From: Ceratothoa steindachneri
Lineage: Eukaryota; Arthropoda; Malacostraca; Isopoda; Cymothoidae
Assembly: GCA_963969495.1 (NCBI GenBank)
Contig: OZ018324.1
Span: 140,240,355 to 140,304,354 of the forward strand
DNA: 64,000 nt
Direction: 5' to 3'
Shown: piece by piece, positions 33,961-45,080 of the stretch
How positions within the stretch are numbered: position 1 is the stretch's first letter
How the letters are laid out: the number at the start of each line of letters is the position of its first letter
Translations under genes and position numbers: made by a program
Notes under the pieces: model-generated
The model's database searches: none
The model's input: only the letters and a program-made list of their open reading frames with translations
What the model was told of the DNA's origin: nothing

Positions 33961-36835
33961 ACACAGGGTATAAGAAACAAAAGAGAAGGAGAAAATAGAG
34001 TAAAAAAGAAACAATTACAATTAAAGAAGCCAATTCATCCCATCGAAAAATATTCAAAGTTTATTCGTCATATCTCCCTCTCAGCCATTTTCTTATCTTC
34101 TTTCTTATTTTAACGAAAACTATTCTTTCAACCTTTCACCTACATCCTCACACTTATTTATTCTGGAAAATGCTCTCAATATTTATCCTTTTTCTCGCTA
34201 CAAAGTAAAGCTAAATTTTATTGTGTGTTTTCTCCTTTAACTAGAATATATTTCGGAATTATAATGTTGATTCTTCTTTGTTGTTTCACTTTTACTATAT
34301 ATACTCGTATTTGGCAAAAAGAAATAGGTCAAGGATTTGACAGTTTATTTATTAATACAAAAGTTCAGTTGGAAATATTTTCAAAATGAAATTTAAAGTG
34401 GTCGTGTCAACGCTTCTTCGATAAAAAATAGCTTACGTAAAAGAAGGATAAAATTAAACATTTGAAAAAAAAGACGTCCTTAATTTGAATCAAAGGTTCA
34501 TATAATATATGGGGTAAATACATATTTAACAATCTATCTACCTCATAGATTTATAGCTCCCTCAAGAATATATATTTTATAGATAACTAGATCAAGGATA
34601 TTTTAATACATACAATATATTCTATACATACATAGGTCAGTTTTTAGTCGCGTGATCTCTATACCCAAGGAGGACCTTAAAGTTCAAAATCAGAATAAGT
34701 AAGAGCACGCCGACCTCGTTTTATTATTTTAAATGGGCAAAATTTTTTAGATATTTTTGGGGTAGTACATATCACAACCAATTGATATTGATTCAAATAC
34801 TGAAGAAATTTTGTTTTTTTTATACCATTTGTGGTACATATAATTGATTGTCGTGAGAGATGAGCCTTATTCTAATACTTTTACCTCTTATCAATGAGAT
34901 AAAATATAATCTTTTGCCGTTCACACTTGATCATCGTTTTCTTTCCCATAGGGAATGATTGAGTAAATCTATATTGAAACTAGTTAATTAGTCATAAAGC
35001 GAACAAAATACTAATTATTCTCATCTTCTCTCTAAATCTATATATAAATGTTCGAGGAGAGTTGAAAACATTTGGCGAACAGTTCTTATTAAAGGAAAGA
35101 AGAAAGATTGTTAATATATATTCCGTTTGACGAGTGGTTGAAGGAAAAGGAAAAGATAGGATTTTTTTTCAAAAAGGTAAAAGCTTTATCTGTACCGATT
35201 TCCTTTCTACGAATCTATCCTCTCACCTAGGGTGCCCTCCTTTGCGAATAATTAACTGGCTATAACTATTTAAAATTAATTTTTATCTTGCCAGTGTTTT
35301 TTTCTTGTGATATAGATAACTACTATTTTTCATCGTTGTCACTTGTCCCTTTATCATATTAGAAAAACCACTTTCCAACATAGAAATTGATAGTTTGACA
35401 GTATACGTTTTCCTTTATCCAACTGCATTCAATCCTGTCAACAGGGTAAGTATACACTTAATTCATACATTCAATTTTAATGGTTAAATATCGTTTAGAA
35501 TTACACTAATTCTTTCTTAGCCTTGATAATCGGTTTAGACAGTTCTTCTTCGTTTACAAATTATTGGTAATCACACTTTTTCAATACAGAATTTTGAGAT
35601 TTGGGCTATAAAGGGGCTTTGATTTAATTTCTTCTATATTAACCTCCTCAAATTAACATCCACTACAAAGGACATAGAAGGCGCATCAAAATAATTGAAT
35701 TCCATTAGGTGAAAAAGATATCAACAATTATACCGAGTGAACTCTATGTATCTCATCCACAATGAGAGTTATAAAATTCATTTTTTTATATGAAACTTTA
35801 TTCATTTACTACTCTGTTTTTATTCCATTTTTCAATTGTTTGTGGGAACTGAGCTCATCAGTAGGTTATAAAACAAACTAATTGATATGATATGTTGCAA
35901 GTAAAACTCGAATTCTATTTATTTGTCAGGCCCAACATTAACAAAAATAAACTAATAAGAATATTAATATTAATTTGATATTCATAATCACTTGAAATGA
36001 AATTGAGATTTAGTGGGCATTAGCTTCACATGTACCCTGTTTTAGGAGTAAATATATTAACGGTTTGGTGTTTGGGTAGAAATCTTTTAATTTATAGTTT
36101 AGCAATTTCATATGCAAGAGAAAACAAGAAACTACTAATATATCTAACCGGTTTGTGTCGTAAAAAGAGAGTAAAGCCAGAGAGGTGGTAAAATCTTGAG
36201 AAACCGCACTCTAATATTCTCTTATTCCTGACAACTCCTTATATTGTGACGGTAATAGGTGAGGGTTGCCTCGCAGAGAGTCCACGCATTAGGGTTTATT
36301 GATTTTTACGTACGAATAGTGTCGTAGAATGACCCTTGGTTTTGATCACTATACTCTTTGACACCCTTTTAGTATCGGTATGCTTTAAGGGGCGTGAGTT
36401 ACTTCTATGATGAAGTAGGCTTTGTTCTAAGAGTGCTAATTTAGTGGTTTAGTTCTTCAGGAAGAGCTATTTTTAAACACATAAAGATGAGACGAAACAC
36501 CAGAATCTACCAAAATAAACATGTATTTTAAATTAAACACTTAAATATTACAAACCAACAGTTAACACATTTCTATCTTCGGCATCAAAGATCTTTCAAT
36601 GACAAAAAATAAACAAATAGGCTTCCCGTACACATACCAATTGCCGATTAGTATTTTTTTTATCGCGACTCTATTTGATTAGCGTTAAACATTAAATTAA
36701 CGTACTCTCGTCTACAAACACATATGACCTAGGTTCAAGAACAAGAGTTTCTACTCTCCTTTAAAACTTGGGACGTACTAAACTTTTACTATCGCAATAG
36801 AGATATAAATGTTATTTTTAACTTACAGGTAGGTA
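33961..36835. other. AT-rich stretch, no recognised gene
   Basis: About 2.9 kb without a convincing open frame or repeat. The segment 36240-36480 is less AT-rich and might be part of the LTR element to its right, but I see no proof. Confidence 0.5.
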
Positions 36836-37105
36836 TTAGGGATTGCCGGATGTCGCTGGAAGACTTATCTCTCGCTTTGCAGTGTTGTGGCCGCTAGTTG
36901 AATTTTCGTGGAGGGATTGCTTGTCGCCTGTGATGGGGGCTGATTCTTCAACGTAATTAAAGAACGGGAGCTCGTTGGGGCTGGGTTCTTCTCCTTTCAC
37001 TCTTACGGAGCTTGAGATGTGAGAGTCGCTCGAGTGTGAGCGGCTTTGCTTTTCTTCTGTCGGACTTCTTTGCAGACTGAAAAGGCTTCTTCGGTATGGC
37101 ACCGA
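36836..37105 (-). other. Open leader frame after a putative LTR
   Basis: On the minus strand, 88 codons are open just after the putative LTR, rich in Ser, Glu and Pro (RSPTEEKQSRSHSSDSHISS). The frame has no ATG at its head; it begins at a GTG inside a possible primer-binding motif. It ends shortly before CTGTAAGT (36821-36828, minus), a good splice-donor match. It may be the start of a gag-like exon or an untranslated leader. No family is recognised. Confidence 0.3.
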
Positions 37106-37148
37106 TATAAAACTTGACTATTTAGGTTAATACGGCCCTGAAAGGATG

Positions 37149-37400
37149 GATCGATTTTCTCAATCTGATCCTATCGTTTCTCACGGAAATAGTCTAGTAT
37201 GGCTGAAGGATCGATCTTCACGAACTAACCCTTCTTCTGGCGTATCGACTTCTAATCTTCTTGTCTGGATGACAGATCGATCTTCTCGAACTAATCTTTC
37301 TTCTGGCGAATTGACTACTAATAATCTTCTTGTCTGGCCGATGGATCGATCTTCACGAACTAATCCTCCTCTTGCGTATTGACTTCTGATAATCTTCTCT
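37149..37400. repeat. Tandem units of 60-69 bases, four copies
   Basis: Units restart at GATCGAT at 37149, 37209, 37275 and 37344, periods 60, 66 and 69. The shared core is GATCGATCTTCACGAACTAA followed by CTTCTTCTGGCG and TCTTGTCTGG. The first unit is more diverged. Confidence 0.9.
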
Positions 37401-37413
37401 CTTTCTTTGTGAG

Positions 37414-37425
37414 GCCTATTTATAG
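37414..37425 (-). promoter_or_regulatory. TATA box upstream of tandem units
   Basis: CCTATAAATAGG on the minus strand is a strong TATA match and nearly palindromic. A start site about 30 bases on would fall near 37385, just before the tandem units and the open leader frame, fitting an LTR promoter. Confidence 0.5.
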
Positions 37426-37836
37426 GCGGATTACTTACCCATCTAAAGGGGGTTTGACCAGGTCACAGAGGCAAAGGGAGGGGGGCTGCTTGTGAGTTAG
37501 CATCTGGGGAGAGCGAGAATTTCTGAGGTGGCACTGGGGTGCCCAAGTCAGCTCGCAACCGCACCGCTACTTGGCGTGCCTTCTGACTCGCACCGCTTTT
37601 TTTTCATAACCACGGGTTTATGGGTCTCGTAGGTAATTCGATCGTTAGAGCGTCGTTTAAGGACCTTAGGTGGTCGCCTTAAAACAGATGTTAGCTCCAA
37701 CTGCCCACCGCGGCGGGGAGATCACACATGGTAAGCAGTTTCGCTGGCTACCTTTCCTGCGCTTCTCCTCATGAGGGAGGGGGTCTTCAATGTACCTATA
37801 CTCTTCCAGGATTCTTAGGGTAGCCATTTCTCAACA

Positions 37837-40800
37837 AATAGAGTGTGTAACTGATATCCTGTATGTCAAAATAGAAAGAGGCTATGTGCCGTAGAAAGCA
37901 GAATGGAGTACAATTAACGTGGTAGTAGAGGTTGGAATAGTGGTAATGCAATAAGGAGGAAAGAATGGAATCGTTAGGTATGTATCATGTTTAGATTTAT
38001 GTGGTTTACTTTTACATTTGGTAAAGTTTGTTGAGTATAGATGCAATGTTTAATGCCTTGAGTGAAAAATAGCTGAAAAATGAATTTTGATTCATTGGTG
38101 GGACTTTATTTTCAGATCGACCCTGCAGGTAGAGGATTGTTGAATTGATCATTAGTGTATTGTGTTCATGACAACCCCCCTAGAAAAAGTAAAATGACTT
38201 TTGAGTTAGTGAGCAATGGAGAAATATGTCAGAATGCTTTTGAGCAGAACAGGAGGTAATTACGAATTTCTGTATAAGGATAACGTGCAATAAAATAAAT
38301 TATTGATAGTAGTTTGTTGAATGCCTTTTTGGGGTGTGGAACTAGAAAGATAAATTGCTAAGGGAAATGGTTTAATAATAAATTAAAACGGGGCGCATAA
38401 AAAAAGGCTTATTTGCATATGTTTAATAGTTCAACTGAAAATGCCATATAGCTGTAAACGTATGTACCTAGCAAAGACAAGTAAGAAATCAACAAATGAA
38501 TTAGGCAGAAAAGTTATAAAGATCTGGAAAAAAGAAGGAAAATATATATGAAGGAAAATATATATGTATATGAAGCGTTAAAGGTCTGCGTGATATTGAG
38601 AAAATTATGTAGATGAGTTTGATAGAGAAAGAGGTGACCTATGGAAAAGTATAGAACTGTGAGGGAAAGGTGTATTTGAGGCCTTCTTTGCAGTAATATA
38701 CCTTGACTGTACGAGATGAAAGAAGATGTATTAATTTATTAGTATTAATACTCGATTTGGGCTAAAAAAATAGATCGGTATCATTGTGTTTTATAATAAG
38801 GTTGAGAAGTAAGAGGTTGGCTAAAGCGGAGTTACTGCCATGTGATCCCTCTTTTGTGTGAAGGGATTACATGTGAAAGTTGAATGATATTTGTTACGGG
38901 TAATTAACTGAGTAACCCACACACCTTAAATAAACCACAAGGCTTAATCCTTGTTTTGGTCAAAAGAATGTAAAAATAGCAAAATAATGAATGTTTTTAG
39001 CTTTCACAAAGTATTTCCTTATCGTTAGAAATTTAAGAGTTAGGATTCATATTCAATAATTAAAATAGATGAAATTGAAATATCCCATATTATAAATAAA
39101 AAAGGTTTACCCAGTCAAGTAACATTTGAATTGTTTCCTATAACTTGTAAACCAATCTTCAGGCCTCCTGAACATATACCCTAGTTATATTAATTACATT
39201 AGCAAAAACTCACTTGTTTAAGAAGAATCACCTGCGTTCCAGTTGTGAAGTTAAAATTTGTTTGCGCAAACACGAGAATCACTGCATATATAAATTTAGA
39301 GAAGAAAATTCATTATTACGAGACAACAAATAGAGGCATCAAGATTTATTTTGCTTAATAATTTAAACAAAATATAATTATTTAACCAATAAAAAAGCTT
39401 AGCAAACCTAATAAAAAAAGTATTTAATCTAATTTTCAACGTATTAGCAACCACCTTCCCAAATGAATTGTGAATTCTCCAGTGGAAGTGGTTTGACTGA
39501 TTTCAACAATATTGAGACAAGACAATTTATATAAATTATATATGAATTGATAAAGATTGAATAACTATTTGAATGTCAAAATTAGAGGTTAAGTATAGGT
39601 AAGGAAAATATAACCCTAATAACTTACAAAGAACTATAAATACCAACAAGCTCATTTGGCCAAAAGATATGGATATCGGGTCAAACTGAAAGAGAATGCT
39701 AACCTAGATTAGGTGTCATTATTATGTAATAAACAATAGCCTAAATGATATTTAAGCGACTCCTCCTTCAACAAAACATCAGGTAATCATTTGCCTGAAT
39801 ATTGAAAGTGGAAAATCTGCGCTACATTTTGAAATCAGTGTTGACATTTAAAAAATCAACTTTAGTGATACAGGATGAATCCTCCATGTTTCACTCGAAA
39901 CAGTATTAATAATGATAATTTTACCTTAATAATTCATAGAATGAATATCAATAATTATCCAGGATCAAGAATCGGACAAGGCTATTCAGCATTATATTTA
40001 AAAGGGATTACTAGAGGTTACGTTTACATTATTTTATAACCAGGCAATGGCTTCCACTTCGCTACTAAGATTAAAATTTAAAATCTAAAATAAAGCAGCC
40101 ATGATTAAATTTTTATAAATTTTCTGAACTTCGCTAATTATAATAATTTTAAAAAGGAACTCTAAAGTAAATTTTCCCCTTTCAAAATATCACGTTGCTA
40201 AAATATAGTTATAGATAGAAGAAGATATATAAAAATAAATTTTTGGAACTTCACCATTTTGTGTTTTCATATTAAGAAATAATTATTAGCAATAACTTTG
40301 ATAAAAACATAAGTCATAACCAAACTAAGATTAAGTTAGTAGCCAAATACTTAAAAACACCCCTTCTTAAGTTATAGTTAGTTATGAAGTGATGATGTGA
40401 TGATAACGAATATTTCTTCCATTTAAAATGATAACAAAATTTAACTATTAAATATATTTCACAATCTAAAGGTAGAAGTTTGTTTGATATACAAATCGTC
40501 ATTTCGTTATAAGCTCGAGAAATGGCTGGGAAAATACAATTCATTCAAAGACAGTAATTTTTTCGAAGAAATCGCATTTTTTTAACAAACTTATTTCATT
40601 TAAATTTTAGGCACATGAAAAAGAAAATACTTCATGATTTGATTTAATTTAACTTTACTTAATGTAGCGTCATTTAAGGAACTGAAGTGTAATGGAGGTA
40701 GAAATAATAAATAGTGTAGAAAATGGCAAACGAGATGAAATACCATGCATTTTTATTTATTTTTTGCTCATAATTATTTCGAAAGAAAACAGTTAAGAGT

Positions 40801-41079
40801 TCATATTAAAGTTCGAACGGATTGCAACTTCCCAATAAATACATATAATTATTTGATGGTTTGCTGAACAGAATCCCCAATAATTTCCTATAAATATTTG
40901 GACGTATAAAACGGTATTTGGAGTAAATATGATGGCTTCCATAACAAAATGTCCACGAATAAGTCACCCCCAAAATCTATATTTTAAAAATTATCATCTA
41001 GAATATGGGTGAGGGATAACAGTTTACCCAAACTAACCGCCCTAATATTCAGCCGAAAGCTCAAAACAGGTACAAATAT
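37837..41079. other. AT-rich stretch, no recognised gene
   Basis: About 3.2 kb with no convincing coding or structural feature. A short direct repeat of GAAGGAAAATATATATG occurs at 38535-38565. Confidence 0.6.
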
Positions 41080-42110
41080 TATTTATCAATAGGTTCCAGT
41101 GTATCTCAGGGAAGGTCTACGACCACTTCTTCAATCTTTCCCACCAGCGAGTTCTTGATGTTAAAAACAGAGTGGATAGTCTCTTTCTTAACAGCGCCCC
41201 TCACATAGTAAGCCATTGGATTAAAATCTGGCCAGAAAGTGCTGCTAGTGGGGTCATAGAAATCTTCCGACAACCACTTCTGAATATTTCCGGAGGTATG
41301 ACCTTCCAGGAGCCACTTTCCTCAGACAGTTTTGACCACAGTCTCCAGAAGTTCCACATAGCCGTCTACATTGGGCCTACGACCCTGCTAAAGAAAGTGG
41401 CGGAGCATGACATACACTGACAGGAGACACATCCTGCGCCAATACAGGTTATAAGAACTTAGTCTTAATTATATAGGAAAGATTACATGGATTTTAGTTG
41501 AGGCAGCTGTTAATCCAGGTGTTTGGAAACTGTCCTGGAAAATTATATTCGACTTAGAAAGACAAGATCCTTCACAGTTAAGGATAAAGATTTACTTTGT
41601 TCATTAGCTATTTTAAATTCATAAATATGTTCCTCTTAGGCTTGGTTGTCAAAATTCTACCTTGCGCATCTTGTATGAGTGGTAACGAAGGTCTTCATTT
41701 AGGTTCAGCTTCAAGGTTTTGACTACAACAGCCATCTCTCTCACCAAAGCTTGGATCGGATTTCTTTGCTCTGGTCTTCCATCACTTTTTTATAAGGTAG
41801 TTGAATGTATTCCTTTGTGCTAACGCAGTCAAAATGCTTGTTTTATCTCGATTTACTGGCAAAAGCTTTATTTTCTACGTTGCAGTTCTCCATCTTATAT
41901 CCATTACAGTGTTTCCAGTAGATTAGAGAGCAGCCATTTCGTTTCCATATTTATAATCAGGTGGTTCTTATAAGTAGGTTAATTTTTTTGGGGGGGAAAA
42001 ATCAGCCTCTCACCCTTTCATTTATTTCTCTATTCGTAGTAATTAATATATGAAAAATATCAGCCTTATATATTATCATTTAGGGTGTGCTCAATGCGGA
42101 AGTGTTTTTT
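41080..42110 (-). pseudogene. Tc1/mariner-superfamily transposase remnant
   Basis: The minus strand at about 41400-41090 reads GRRPNVDGYVELLETVVKTV, then QKWLSEDFYDPTSSTFWPDF, NPMAYYVRGAVKKETIHSVF and IEEVVVDLP. This fits the catalytic C-terminus of IS630/Tc1/mariner-like transposases with a WPPNSPDLNPMDYYVWG block; the final Asp is Ala here (NPMAYY). Upstream, at about 41760-41640, LVREMAVVVKTLKLNLNEDL and RYHSYKMRKVEF match the helix-turn-helix and linker. The middle with the first two catalytic acids is unreadable. The lineage differs from the three mariners in this window. The left and right ends were not found. Confidence 0.7.
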
Positions 42111-42889
42111 TATGCCATGCCGCAGGTGAAAAAAGCTGTCCAGGGAATTTGGCCATGCTCTTTTCTGTATAAAATAGGCTATATTTGTCTTATTTATTGA
42201 TAAAATCAGAGCTTCGTTTTCAGTAAGAGGAAGAAAGAGGCGTCTAGCATCATCAGACTAGCACAGGTGCTCTTATATACATTAGAAATTAAAGCCGTGC
42301 CGTATGTCCGAGTATTTTAAAGGGTTTTTCAAATACTTGGCAACCTATGCTCCAGAAACGCGATTTAAACGTTATAAGGTGAGGCTTTTACACAGTACCT
42401 ACTCATAAAGTTTGGAAAATTATCTTATTTATAAAATTGCTGCAGATGGCCAATTTGGTACTTTAGTGAGACATTTTATAGCACTTAGACGAGAGGAAAA
42501 ATGCCCTAATCCAACATGCTTCAACATAGAGCTCTAATGTTTACACAAATTTAGTTAGTCTATTGGGCAGTTATTAAAGTGGATGGTGCCTGCTGTGAAA
42601 TATGTATGTATATCTTCAGGAGGGTCATGTTTATTCAACTGTAACTTTTGGTATTAAAAAGTAATATTTTTAGGAATTAATGATTTGCTCACAATGTTCT
42701 CCTTGATATAACTAAAACCTCTTTTAACTCTTTGTAAAGCTGTATTACAAGAGCAATTCGAACAACGTATGCTGTTTTAATAGACACTTTATTTATGAGA
42801 GGTTAAAAGTCAAACTTTGCCAGGGGAGAGTGGATCAAAATATGTGGTCCCTATCAGGTTGAATAATAAACACTTGTCTTTTTCAGATA
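42111..42889. other. No recognised gene
   Basis: AT-rich intergenic sequence between two element fossils, without motif. Confidence 0.5.
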
Positions 42890-45080
42890 TAAGATGAGTA
42901 CTTTGTGGAAACCGAACAACGTTTATTTGCTGGGAAAAAAAGGTGGAGTCTCAGTCTGGCTGCAAGCTTCCATCCAAAGGCGACCTACTCGAAGTATATG
43001 TGCATTGCTTGGGCGAAACAGGAATGGTGAAGCATCAAACCTTAATGCAGGCTGTGAAAGAGGTCGAAAGATTTGAGGAAAGGCCCACATTCCCATTCGG
43101 CCTTTTCACCATACCGTAAAGAAGCTCTAAGGCCTTGTGTTAGAATGGGAAGGAGGGAAATACAGGAAAAGTAAGAAGACAAATTTTGCGACACCTTAAA
43201 TGATATTTTTGACATAACCGACGAAGATGCACTAAAGATTATAAAGATCACAGAGGCTAAAAAATTTCTGAAGGCACAGAGGCAGAAGGTGAGGCAAGTT
43301 GACATTAAGCTAGCAATGAAGGGAAAAGAGAAATCAAAACAAGAAGAGAGGAGGATACTGAGGATTGCAAAGCAGCAGGAGGAATCTTGTCTGAATGAGA
43401 GAAGTGTCAACCTGGAGAACTCTTCCTATAGCTCCTCAGCAGGATAAAGTGAGACAGAAGGAGCCATTGAAGAAGCATGGCCAACCCCGGTGGGGAAGCG
43501 TAAAAGAGGAAAGAAAAACATTCAGATTCCAGACGTCCTTTCAGTTCTGGATTGATCCAAGAACATTGATTGTCTCGTGGTACACACTAACTATGTCTGC
43601 TGTGCTCCATGCTAATGGTCATATGTTTGACGAGTTCAAAGTGAGCCAATCTTCCATCCTCTCTGCTCATTAGCAACACCGTAAAGATCGGTCTGCAGAT
43701 CTCAAGCAGGGTTTCCTGGCGAACAGCTCTTAACACTTCACTGGGATGGAGGCTGATGGCTGAAGTGACAGGAGACTATAAAGTGGACAGTTTCCCCATT
43801 ATATTTTCTGAAAAAAACGTTGAACGGTTACAGAAGGAACTCATTAAGCAATGGAAGAATCAAAGTTTGAAGCGCTGAAAGATTGGGGTTTGGAGAACTG
43901 GATTCGTTCCATTTGTTTGGACAAAACTACAAGCATCATACCCCGAAAGAACGGCGGCTTCATCTTGCTTAAGTAGATGATGGGAAAGTACCTGCTGCAC
44001 TTGGCATATCACCATCAAATTCATGAGATACTGCTGGAAAAGGTTTTTCTCATTACCATGGGCCCATCATCTTGTCCAGAAATGGGTATCTTCAAGAGAT
44101 TCAAGAGTCACTGGCATCAAATTTCATTGGCTAAATACAGGCCAGAAAACAATGACGCTGATGTTGCCACTGCTTTGGCGAATATGAGGGGCAACATTAT
44201 TGTGTTCTGCTCACAACAACAAGAGGAAGTTCATCCTAGAGAGGATTACCGGGAGCTATTGGAACTGGCCATCATATTACTTTGAGGAATTTCAACTAGA
44301 AGAGTTGACTTTGCTAAACCAACTTTATGGCACGACTAATTTATGCACTAAAGATTGTTGTCTTCTGGGATGTATTCAGTCTAACCGCCGGCAAACTAAA
44401 AGACATGAAGGAACTCTGTGTCTTTAGGGGTTAAAGCATTATGCGGAGTCTCGGTTCTGCTACCGTCTTCCAACAGCTGCGACACAAAGCGATCTGTAAC
44501 TTCTAAAATCGTTGGATGCTGCTGATGACGGAGTTGCAATAGGTTCCCTCAAGAAACTGTCCAACTACCTCTGGTACTTGAGTGAAGAGCTGGTCGCAGT
44601 AGCCATCTTTGACACGGCTGTCACTGTGGCAGAGAAGAAGGTGATGGTCGCTGCCATGGACAACAGAGAAGACCACGAGTCACTAAAGAGGGTGAATGTA
44701 GTTGTTCTAACCATTCGAATAAAGCGATTTTGTCACAAAGAAAACTCGGAAGTTCTTCTATATTCTGTATCTCAGTTGGTAGTTCTTACCTAAAGATTCC
44801 AGTACCTGGGCCTACAACAGAACATAGATCGCCGCAGAGGAAATTGCGAAAAGCCTGACTGACACTAATGACACGGCAGAGAAAGGCATATCACTTATCC
44901 AGGAGTATAATAGACTCTCGTCTAAGACTGAAAAACAGACAGTTTATTATGCAAATCGTCAGAGAGCCCCGAAAGATGTTTCAGGACAGCCGCAAGAGTA
45001 CTGTTGTTGATGACCTCGTTGAACGTAATTTTGTTGTCACAATTTCACATTTGAACGGCAGGGTCCTAGTTTTGTTTTAA
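42890..45080 (+). pseudogene. Decayed member of a multicopy invertebrate family of unknown function
   Basis: A protein of about 700 residues can be pieced out in shifting plus-strand frames. Block 1 (43006-43095) has LLEVYVHCLGETGMVKHQTL. Block 2 (43196-43400) is DIFDITDEDALKIIKITEAK followed by a Lys/Gln-rich coil. Block 3 (43545-43670) has DPRTL and ANGHMFDEFKVSQSSI. Block 4 (43870-44285) has LKDWGLENWIRSICLDKTTS, LLHLAYHHQIHEILLEKVFL, GPSSCPEMGIFKRFKSHW and REDYRELLELAI. Block 5 (44510-44700) has LKKLSNYLWYLSEELVAVAI. From memory, related proteins are multicopy in cnidarians and arthropods. HWDGK-, FDTT- and CRHH-like blocks in relatives suggest an RNase H-type transposase, but this is inference. 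Many stops and frameshifts make this copy dead. Confidence 0.6.

Larger units (their letters stand above)
37106..37836 (-). repeat. Putative LTR with TATA box, minus orientation
   Basis: A GC-richer block in AT-rich surroundings. Read on the minus strand it starts TGTTGAGAAATGG at 37836, carries a TATA box (37425-37414), tandem units (37400-37149), and ends near GTTTTATATC before GGTGCC (37103-37098), which resembles the tRNA primer site of many LTR retrotransposons. No second copy was found in the window, so this is a partial or solo element. The limits are estimated. Confidence 0.4.

Noticed and set aside
37146..37382. A 78-codon repeat protein (DRSSRTN repeats)
   Set aside because: The repeats are DNA tandem units lying downstream of a minus-strand TATA box; the plus frame is open only because unit lengths are near multiples of three.
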